Of a stretch of 64,000 nt of DNA, positions 57,081 through 64,000 are shown one piece after another. The translations under genes and the position numbers were made by a program. Source of the stretch: Flavobacterium geliluteum (GTDB lineage: Bacteria > Bacteroidota > Bacteroidia > Flavobacteriales > Flavobacteriaceae); the NCBI RefSeq assembly GCF_017948595.1, contig NZ_JAGFBV010000010.1, positions 1 through 64,000 of the forward strand. Reading direction: 5' to 3'. The notes under the pieces are model-generated. The model worked only from the letters and a program-made list of their open reading frames with translations. It searched no databases and was not told the DNA's origin. Within the stretch, counting starts at the first letter, position 1, and every line of letters starts with the position of its first letter.

Positions 57081-58931
57081 ATGTGTGGAATTGTTGGATA
57101 TATTGGGCATAGAGAGGCTTATCCTATTGTAATCAAAGGATTGAAGCGACTTGAGTACAGAGGATATGACAGTGCTGGTGTGATGCTATATGATGCCGAA
57201 TCTGGAATTAAAATCTGTAAAACAAAAGGTAAGGTAGTAGACCTTGAAGCTAAAGCAAAAAATGGTTTTACTACCAACGGAAATATTGGTATTGGACATA
57301 CTCGTTGGGCTACACACGGAGTTCCAAACGATGTAAACTCACATCCACATCTTTCTAATTCTGGTGAGTTGGCTATTATTCACAATGGTATTATCGAAAA
57401 TTACGCTCCTCTTAAAGAAGAATTAATCAAAAGAGGTTATGTTTTTCATTCAGATACCGATACAGAAGTTTTAGTAAATCTGATCGAAGAAGTTCAAAAG
57501 AAAGAAAATATAAAATTAGGTAAAGCAGTTCAAATTGCATTAAATCAAGTCGTTGGTGCTTATGCGATAGCGGTTTTTGATAAAAAAAATCCTAACGAAT
57601 TGGTTGCTGCAAGATTGGGTAGCCCATTAGCGATAGGTGTTGGCGAAGGTGAATATTTTATTGCCTCTGATGCTTCTCCGTTTATCGAATATACTTCAAA
57701 TGCTATTTATCTTGAAGATGGTGAGATGGCAAATATAAGATTGCATAAGCCTCTTAAAATTAGAAAAATAAAAGATGATTCTTTGGTAGATCCTTATATT
57801 CAGGAACTTCAAATGAATCTGGAGCAAATTGAAAAAGGCGGTTACGACCATTTCATGCTAAAAGAAATTTACGAACAGCCAAGTGTCATTAAAGATACCT
57901 ACAGAGGTAGACTTAATGCGAATAAAGGAATCGTTCAGATGGCAGGTGTTGAGGATAATTTAGAAAAATTTTTAAACGCTAAACGAATTGTTATCGTAGC
58001 TTGTGGTACTTCATGGCACGCAGGATTAGTGGCAGAATATATTTTTGAAGAGTTCGCCCGCATCCCTGTAGAAGTAGAATATGCTTCAGAATTTAGATAC
58101 AGAAACCCAATTATCAATAAAGACGATGTGGTGATTGCTATTTCTCAATCTGGAGAAACTGCGGATACTATGGCGGCTATCAAATTGGCAAAAGAAAACG
58201 GAGCTTTCGTTTTTGGTGTTTGTAATGTTGTAGGTTCTTCTATTTCTAGAGAAACTCATGCAGGTGCTTACACACATGCTGGTCCCGAAATTGGAGTAGC
58301 TTCGACTAAAGCATTTACAACGCAAATCACTGTTTTAACGATGATTGCTTTACGTTTAGGAAAAGCAAAAGGCACTTTATCAAATACTGATTTTCATACT
58401 TATTTGCAAGAATTAGAAATAATTCCTGAAAAAGTAGCTGAGGCATTAGAAACCAATGACAGAGCAAAAGAAATTGCTGCGGCCTTTAAAGATGCTCCAA
58501 ATTGTCTGTATTTAGGTCGAGGTTATAATTTTCCGGTAGCACTAGAAGGTGCTTTAAAACTAAAAGAAATCTCTTATATTCATGCTGAAGGTTATCCTGC
58601 AGCAGAGATGAAACATGGTCCGATTGCACTTATTGATGAGCACATGCCGGTTATTGTTATTGCTCCTAAACAAGGGCATTACGATAAAATTGTAAGTAAC
58701 ATTCAGGAGATAAAATCGAGAAGCGGTAAAATCATTGCGGTGGTTACCAAAGGAGATACCCAAGTTCGTGAATTGGCAGATTATGTAATCGAAATTCCGG
58801 AAACTTCAGATGCCTTATCACCATTAATTACTACAATACCTTTGCAATTGCTTTCGTATTACATCGCTGTAATGCGCGGTTGTAACGTAGATCAGCCACG
58901 TAATTTGGCAAAATCCGTAACTGTAGAATAA
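57081..58931 (+). CDS. glmS: Glutamine--fructose-6-phosphate aminotransferase
   Basis: A 616-aa enzyme that makes glucosamine-6-phosphate for peptidoglycan and lipopolysaccharide. The N-terminal glutaminase has the catalytic Cys2 (MCGIVGYIG) and GHTRWATHG. Two SIS domains follow (about residues 295-420 and 465-600), with CGTSWHAG and SQSGETADT, and the C terminus ends in KSVTVE. It is directly downstream of the DUF4270 gene. No glmS ribozyme-like region is seen; only 9 bases separate the genes. Confidence 0.97.
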   Translation: MCGIVGYIGHREAYPIVIKGLKRLEYRGYDSAGVMLYDAESGIKICKTKGKVVDLEAKAKNGFTTNGNIGIGHTRWATHGVPNDVNSHPHLSNSGELAIIHNGIIENYAPLKEELIKRGYVFHSDTDTEVLVNLIEEVQKKENIKLGKAVQIALNQVVGAYAIAVFDKKNPNELVAARLGSPLAIGVGEGEYFIASDASPFIEYTSNAIYLEDGEMANIRLHKPLKIRKIKDDSLVDPYIQELQMNLEQIEKGGYDHFMLKEIYEQPSVIKDTYRGRLNANKGIVQMAGVEDNLEKFLNAKRIVIVACGTSWHAGLVAEYIFEEFARIPVEVEYASEFRYRNPIINKDDVVIAISQSGETADTMAAIKLAKENGAFVFGVCNVVGSSISRETHAGAYTHAGPEIGVASTKAFTTQITVLTMIALRLGKAKGTLSNTDFHTYLQELEIIPEKVAEALETNDRAKEIAAAFKDAPNCLYLGRGYNFPVALEGALKLKEISYIHAEGYPAAEMKHGPIALIDEHMPVIVIAPKQGHYDKIVSNIQEIKSRSGKIIAVVTKGDTQVRELADYVIEIPETSDALSPLITTIPLQLLSYYIAVMRGCNVDQPRNLAKSVTVE

Positions 58932-58954
58932 TACAATAAAATTTATATAGTGTT

Positions 58955-58987
58955 AAAAAAAGCGAGATCCAGGTCTCGCTTTTTTTG
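58955..58987 (+). terminator. Terminator after glmS
   Basis: Stem AAAAGCGAGA / TCTCGCTTTT with a six-base loop, then T's. Confidence 0.92.
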
Positions 58988-59078
58988 TTTAACTTTTTTT
59001 TGAAATAAATTTCAAATCTATAAATTATGATGTTTATTTGCTTGAGCTATTTCTAATCTTATCATTTAATTTACGTTT

Positions 59079-59594
59079 ATGAAAAAAATTATCACAGCAG
59101 TTTTCCTAATAATAACTGCAACCGGCTTCTCTCAACAGCTTACTTATAGAACAGGCGGAAACGTCTATAATGCAGAGAACAAAAAAATCAATCCGATGGA
59201 AGTTCGGGCTCTGATGGCAAATAACAACGAAGCGCTGTCATTGTATAATGCGGGAAGAAATAAGAAAACATGGGGCAATGTACTGCTGTATGGTGGCTCG
59301 GCACTTGTGGTTGCCAATTTATTAGTTGGATTGACAAAAGATGAGAAATATGTGACTACCTACCCCGGTAATGGTTATTATCCTTCTGTACAAGCAGAGC
59401 GTACTAGTTTTACTGCTGCTATTATTGGCGGTGCAATGATTTTGGGTTCTATTCCTGTCAAGATTGGTTATGCCAGAAAAGTCAAATCGGCTTTGACCAA
59501 ATACAATGATGGTTTGGCCGAAAATAATCAGCCTGCGTACAAAACAACTTTGGTGGCGAGCGGTAATCAAATCGGTATTAAAATTGAATTTTAA
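59079..59594 (+). CDS. Hypothetical exported protein
   Basis: A 171-aa protein with a signal peptide (ends near TGFSQ, residue 19). Residues 25-50 are polar (YNAENKKINPMEVRALM), and two hydrophobic segments follow (NVLLYGGSALVVANLLVG and FTAAIIGGAMILGSIPVKIG), so it may span the membrane. No family was recognised. It is a single gene with its own terminator. Confidence 0.75.
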   Translation: MKKIITAVFLIITATGFSQQLTYRTGGNVYNAENKKINPMEVRALMANNNEALSLYNAGRNKKTWGNVLLYGGSALVVANLLVGLTKDEKYVTTYPGNGYYPSVQAERTSFTAAIIGGAMILGSIPVKIGYARKVKSALTKYNDGLAENNQPAYKTTLVASGNQIGIKIEF

Positions 59595-59629
59595 AAAAGC
59601 CTTAACCCTTTAAATTTGGTAAAAATGTT

Positions 59630-59659
59630 AAAAAAACGAGATTTAGGTCTCGTTTTTTT
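59630..59659 (+). terminator. Terminator after the hypothetical exported gene
   Basis: Stem AAAAACGAGA / TCTCGTTTTT with a six-base loop. It is nearly the same sequence as the glmS terminator 675 bases upstream. Confidence 0.9.
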
Positions 59660-59910
59660 ATATTGTCAATTTATTTTTATGAACTATGTATTTTTAAGAA
59701 ATATTCATTTTTTTTCTTAAAATTTATATGTATGCATAGTATCTCTCATTTTAAATGTACGGTTATTGTTATTAATTTAATAAATCGTTATGAGGAATAC
59801 TTAAAATACTTGCTAAAAATATATTTATAATTAATTTTTTTTAACCTTTTTTTAGTAATATGAAAATTATTTGTTATTTTGGCTATCTAAACTAACCAAA
59901 AACAAATCCA
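59660..59910. other. Intergenic region before the TonB-dependent receptor
   Basis: About 250 AT-rich bases (part of a 316-base gap) that must carry the promoter of the receptor gene. A weak -7-like TTATTTTG lies near 59874-59881. No hairpin or open frame is apparent. Confidence 0.45.
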
Positions 59911-62703
59911 ATGAGAGTTTATTTACTAATTATGTCTTTGTTTTTCTGTGGATTTTCTTTCGCACAGACTACAATTACGGGTTCCGTTACCGATAGTAAC
60001 AACCAATCTATTCCTGGTGCCAATGTAAATGTTGTAGGCAGTACAAGTGGTGCTTCTACTGATTTTGACGGTACTTTTGCTTTAAAAACAACGTCTAAAC
60101 CACCTTTTGCTATTAAGGTTTCGGCGGTAGGATTTGAATCTAAGATCATCAATGTCACTTCGGCTGATCAAAAAGTCAATGTGGTGCTAAAAGATGAGGA
60201 AACTAAATTGGATGAAATTGTTGTTTCGGCATCAAGAACTCCAGAGAGAGTGATAGAATCTCCTGTTACTATTGAAAGAATGGGAATTCAGGAAATTAAG
60301 AACACGACTGCTGCCACTTTTTATGATGGGTTAGAAAACTTAAAAGAGGTGCATTTTAATACCAGTAGTATTTCGTTTAAGTCTATCAATACGCGTGGTT
60401 TCGCATCTGTTGCCAACACTCGTTTTATGCAATTGGTTGACGGAATGGACAACTCATCGCCAGCCTTAAACTTCGTGTTAGGAAATCTAATTGGTATTTC
60501 TGATATTGATGTTGCAAATGTCGAACTTCTGCCAGGTGCATCTTCAGCGCTTTATGGTGCAAATGCTTTCAATGGAATTTTGTTTATGAATAGTAAAAGT
60601 CCTTTTACCAACGAAGGTATCAGTGTTTATTATAAATACGGGCAGACGAATCAAAACGCTGCTGGCAGAAATGATTATAATGACTTTGGAATTAGAGCAG
60701 CAAAAGCATTTACAAAACACTTCGCTTTAAAAGGAAATTTTACTTACTTGGAAGCGACAGAGTGGATCGCTGCTGATAATAGAAGTATGACAGCTGGAGG
60801 TGTAAGCCGTGAAACAAATCAAAATTATGATGGTTTGAATCTTTACGGAGACGAGGTGACTACTTTTATTCCGAATGTGGGTCAAGTAAGTAGAACTGGA
60901 TATCGCGAACAAGATTTGACAGACAATAAAGTAAAAAATATAAAAGCCGATTTCTCTGCACATATCAGACCTTTTGCAGATGAAACCGAAATTATTTTGC
61001 AATATAAAATTGGTTTGGGAAGTACAATTTATCAAGGAGCTAACAGATATGCCTTGAAAGATTTTATGATGCAACAAGCAAAAGTGGAAGTAAAAGGGAA
61101 AAACTTTTTTGCCAGATTCTATGCTACAGATGAAGATGCTGGAAATTCGTACGACATGAGATTTGCTGCATGGAATGTTAACAGAGCTGCAAAATCAGAT
61201 CAGGAATGGTTTACCAATTATGCAACTGCTTACCAATTATCAGGAGCGGTTATGGGTACAAATGCAAATCAATCAGCTGCTATCGCTAGAAATTTTGCAG
61301 ATTATAATGTGCTTCCTGCGGCTATTTCTTTTATCCCAACACCAACAGGTTCTGCGAGGTTTGAGCCGGGTTCTGCTCAGTTTAAACAAGCGCTTACTAC
61401 TGTGTTGGCAAATCCGGATTTAACACAAGGGGCAAAATTTATTGATCACTCAAAATTATATCATTCAGATTTAAATTATAATTTTAAAGACCTAATTAAG
61501 TTTGCTGAAATTCAGGTAGGTGGTTCTTGGAGAAAATACATCATGGATTCTGAAGGAACTATTTTTACTGACTTTGATGGTCCAATTGATTATAAAGAAT
61601 ACGGTGCTTACACACAATTACAAAAAAAATTCTTAGACGACAGATTGAAGTTTACAGGATCTCTTCGTTATGATAAAAGCCAGAATTTTGATGGAAATAT
61701 ATCACCAAGAGTTTCATTTGTATACTCAGGAGGTGAGGCAAAAAGACATAATTTTAGAGTATCCTATCAAACAGGTTTCCGTAATCCAACTACTCAGGAT
61801 CAATATATTGGTTTAGATTTAGGACCGTTTGCTTTAATTGGTTCTGCTCCTGAAAATTTAGATCGATTTACAGAAACAAAACCAGTGAGTGCTGCAGGTC
61901 AAGCTTTAGGATCTCCTGCTACGGTAAATTTATCAGGTCAGAATGCGTATCGTAACGCTTATACTTTGACCTCGGTTCAGGCATTTAGCCTGTCTGCAAA
62001 TCCTGCAGATCTTAAGGTTGCCAATGTTGGTTTGGTTAAGCCGGAACAAGTACAGGCTTTTGAAATTGGTTATCGCTCAGTTGTTCAAAATGATTTGTCA
62101 ATCGATTTGAATGCTTACTACAATATTTATAATGATTTCATGAATACTTCGAGAGTAATTTCACCATACTACGGTACAGTTGGAACCAATGCTGCAGATC
62201 CAGAAGTTCAAAAAACTTATGCTGCTATAAGATTTGGCGATAGAAGAGTTTATCAGGTATATACTAATACAACTGCTAATATTTCATCATTAGGTTTTGG
62301 TGTTGGTTTGGCAAAGAAAGTATACAAAGATTTTGAGTTAGGGGTAAATTATAACTATGCACAATTTGATTTTGATCAGACAGAAGATCCTAGTTTTATT
62401 GCTGGATTTAATACGCCTAAACATAGAGTTAAAGCTTCTTTAGGAAATTCTAAAGTAACTAAGAACTTAGGTTTTAATCTAAATGTAAGATGGAACACAG
62501 AATATTTATGGCAATCTTCTTTTGGAGATGGTATGATTCCAGAAAATACGGTTCTTGATGCTCAGATAAATTATGCTTTTCCAAAATTAAAATCAGTTGT
62601 TAAAGTAGGAGCAACGAATCTTTTCGGTTCAGATTATCTTCAGGTAATTGGTGCGGGAGCAATTGGTCAGCAATGGTTTGCTTCTTGGACAATCAATCCA
62701 TAA
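59911..62703 (+). CDS. TonB-dependent receptor
   Basis: A 930-aa outer-membrane receptor. A signal peptide ends near FSFAQ (residue 19), a carboxypeptidase-regulatory-like domain (about 20-95, with GSVTDSNNQSIPGANV) follows, then the plug (about 110-230, with VVSASRTPERV and GASSALYGANAFNGILFM) and a beta barrel to the C terminus. It probably takes up a large ligand using the TonB system. The ligand is unknown. The following GDSL lipoprotein gene starts 72 bases downstream, so they may be co-expressed. Confidence 0.95.
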   Translation: MRVYLLIMSLFFCGFSFAQTTITGSVTDSNNQSIPGANVNVVGSTSGASTDFDGTFALKTTSKPPFAIKVSAVGFESKIINVTSADQKVNVVLKDEETKLDEIVVSASRTPERVIESPVTIERMGIQEIKNTTAATFYDGLENLKEVHFNTSSISFKSINTRGFASVANTRFMQLVDGMDNSSPALNFVLGNLIGISDIDVANVELLPGASSALYGANAFNGILFMNSKSPFTNEGISVYYKYGQTNQNAAGRNDYNDFGIRAAKAFTKHFALKGNFTYLEATEWIAADNRSMTAGGVSRETNQNYDGLNLYGDEVTTFIPNVGQVSRTGYREQDLTDNKVKNIKADFSAHIRPFADETEIILQYKIGLGSTIYQGANRYALKDFMMQQAKVEVKGKNFFARFYATDEDAGNSYDMRFAAWNVNRAAKSDQEWFTNYATAYQLSGAVMGTNANQSAAIARNFADYNVLPAAISFIPTPTGSARFEPGSAQFKQALTTVLANPDLTQGAKFIDHSKLYHSDLNYNFKDLIKFAEIQVGGSWRKYIMDSEGTIFTDFDGPIDYKEYGAYTQLQKKFLDDRLKFTGSLRYDKSQNFDGNISPRVSFVYSGGEAKRHNFRVSYQTGFRNPTTQDQYIGLDLGPFALIGSAPENLDRFTETKPVSAAGQALGSPATVNLSGQNAYRNAYTLTSVQAFSLSANPADLKVANVGLVKPEQVQAFEIGYRSVVQNDLSIDLNAYYNIYNDFMNTSRVISPYYGTVGTNAADPEVQKTYAAIRFGDRRVYQVYTNTTANISSLGFGVGLAKKVYKDFELGVNYNYAQFDFDQTEDPSFIAGFNTPKHRVKASLGNSKVTKNLGFNLNVRWNTEYLWQSSFGDGMIPENTVLDAQINYAFPKLKSVVKVGATNLFGSDYLQVIGAGAIGQQWFASWTINP

Positions 62704-62775
62704 TACATGGAAAATTGAGTTCTTGAGTTTGTCAGGACGAATGAAAAAGAAGTACTAATTTTAAATTAAAAAATC

Positions 62776-64000
62776 ATGATAAAAAATATAAAATGGCTAT
62801 TGCTGGTTTCCTTAACCTTTGTAGCATGTAACAATGATGATGATAATGCTGCTCCGGCAGAGGTTCCGGTTGTTCCCGGTACGGCAGTATTTACAAAATA
62901 TGTAGCGCTTGGTGACTCTTTTGCGGCAGGATATAGTGATGGTGCACTTTTCAAAAAAGGTCAGGAAGGAGCTTATACAACTATTCTATCGCAGCAATTT
63001 GCAGCTGCTGGCGGAGGTGCTTTTACAATTCCTTTTATGAGTGATAATATTGGAGGTCTATTGTTGGGCGGAAATGTTATAGCAGGTCCTCGTTTGTATT
63101 TTAATGGATCGGCTCCGGTGGCATTAACAGATAAACCAACCACTGAAGTTGGTGTTCATCTTACAGGAACTTTTAATAACTTGAGTGTTCCGGGAGCAAA
63201 AAGTTATCATTTGGTTACTCCTGGTTATGGTAATGTTGCTGGTGTAGCAACAGGAACTGCAAACCCTTATTTCGCACGTTTCTCAAGTTCGCCTTCAACA
63301 ACGGTACTTGCTGATGCAGTGGTGCAAACTCCTACTTTTTTCTCTCTATGGATAGGTGGAAATGATGTTTTGGGTTATGCTTCTTCAGGAGGAATAGGAA
63401 AGGATCAAAAAGGAAACCTAAATCCTGCAACTTACGGAGGTAACGATATTACAGATCCAACGGTTTTTGCAAATGTTTACAACACTTTGGTAACGGGCTT
63501 AACAGCTAATGGAGCAAAAGGTGTAGTGGCCAATTTGCCTTATATTAATACACTGCCTTATTTTGTAACGGTTCCTTATAACCCACTTACATCAAGTTTG
63601 TTAGGGAACGGAAACGCTACTGTTGGAGTTGCAACTATAAAAGCTTTAAATGCACAATTATACGGTCCGCTAAAACAAGCTTTGACTGCTTTTGGAGCAG
63701 GTGACAGAATCAATTTGCTTTCTGAGACTGCAGCCAATCCTTTGTTGATTAAAGATGAGACTTTGACCAATTTGTCTGCACAATTAACAGCGGCTTTTAC
63801 ACCAACATTAGGTGCTCAAACTGCTGCTTTTTATGGTCAGGTTTTTGGTCAGGCAAGACAAACAAAACAAACATCTGATGGTACTTTTAAAGATTATGTT
63901 GTTTTGCCAACCAGAACAGTGATTGGTACGGCACCAACGGCTGCTAATTCTGGTCTGGGAATTGCTCCGCCAGCACCTTTGGATAAATTTGGAATTACAT
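62776..64000 (+). CDS. SGNH/GDSL-type lipoprotein (partial at window end)
   Basis: An open frame running to the window end, at least 408 residues. The start MIKNIKWLLLVSLTFVAC gives a lipobox (TFVAC, Cys near residue 18) and an acidic linker. The GDSL motif ALGDSFAAG is near residue 48, and GGNDVLG near 195 fits the Gly/Asn block. The C-terminal catalytic Asp-His pair was not identified in the visible part and may lie outside the window. It is next to a TonB-dependent receptor; such pairs are common in Bacteroidota. It is probably an outer-membrane lipase or esterase. Confidence 0.85.
   Translation, partial: MIKNIKWLLLVSLTFVACNNDDDNAAPAEVPVVPGTAVFTKYVALGDSFAAGYSDGALFKKGQEGAYTTILSQQFAAAGGGAFTIPFMSDNIGGLLLGGNVIAGPRLYFNGSAPVALTDKPTTEVGVHLTGTFNNLSVPGAKSYHLVTPGYGNVAGVATGTANPYFARFSSSPSTTVLADAVVQTPTFFSLWIGGNDVLGYASSGGIGKDQKGNLNPATYGGNDITDPTVFANVYNTLVTGLTANGAKGVVANLPYINTLPYFVTVPYNPLTSSLLGNGNATVGVATIKALNAQLYGPLKQALTAFGAGDRINLLSETAANPLLIKDETLTNLSAQLTAAFTPTLGAQTAAFYGQVFGQARQTKQTSDGTFKDYVVLPTRTVIGTAPTAANSGLGIAPPAPLDKFGIT

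Overview
The window looks like a chromosomal segment of a Flavobacterium-type member of the Bacteroidota. The evidence is AT-rich intergenic DNA, a secreted metalloprotease with a type IX secretion C-terminal sorting domain, DUF4494, DUF4286 and DUF4270 proteins, a TonB-dependent receptor next to a GDSL lipoprotein, and a few promoters that match the Bacteroidota pattern (TTTG, then TAnnTTTG). Most of it is ordinary housekeeping and envelope gene content. I see no prophage, integrase, transposase, rRNA or tRNA gene, and no CRISPR array.

Layout. 0.4-3.2 kb: secreted M4 metalloprotease. 3.3-15.9 kb, mostly minus strand: class I fumarase, a lipoprotein, a possible TNT-like protein, a fused SpmA/SpmB-type membrane protein, an AlkZ-like protein, a DEDD exonuclease, an O6-alkylguanine methyltransferase, an NAD-dependent epimerase-like protein, an M28 peptidase, a small zinc-ribbon protein and a GNAT-nitrilase fusion. 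16-24.3 kb: short SSB, DUF2461, a Lys/Cys-rich small protein, ferritin, a CatA-like acetyltransferase with a HAD phosphatase, an EamA transporter and metG. 24.3-25 kb: a duplicated repeat with perfect 26-27 bp inverted repeats. 25-28.6 kb: CDGSH protein, secreted DinB-like protein, PhzF and DUF4494. 28.6-30 kb: a degenerate 21-bp tandem array beside an orphan 164-aa gene. 30.3-31.5 kb: a lipocalin-like lipoprotein and a DMP19-like protein. 31.5-32.8 kb: eight tandem copies of a ~159-bp hairpin unit. 32.9-43.3 kb, mostly plus strand: serS, lgt, a TPR protein, DUF4286, rsmA, mgtE, proC, a 2-hydroxyacid dehydrogenase, DUF805 and TM2 proteins. 43.4-54.5 kb: acyltransferase/GNAT fusion, exonuclease III, OmpA lipoprotein, aldo/keto reductase, then a minus-strand run of panC, panD, a pseudo-hydrolase, radA and a GT51 transglycosylase. 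54.6-64 kb, plus strand: a truncated glycogen-synthase-like protein, DUF4270, glmS, a small membrane protein, a TonB-dependent receptor and a GDSL lipoprotein cut by the window end.

Functional groupings include DNA repair (AlkZ-like, Ogt-type, DEDD exonuclease, SSB, exonuclease III, RadA), envelope building (Lgt, GlmS, GT51, acyltransferase, OmpA), coenzyme A precursors (PanC, PanD) and translation (MetG, SerS, RsmA). The most unusual parts are non-genic. The 21-bp array at 29000-29398 has a dyad-symmetric half and a half in which the left arm is replaced, lies in one continuous reading frame, and sits beside a gene of unknown function. The 159-bp hairpin array at 31549-32819 is the second. 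No claim of a new system can be proven from sequence alone, but these two arrays are where I would look first.
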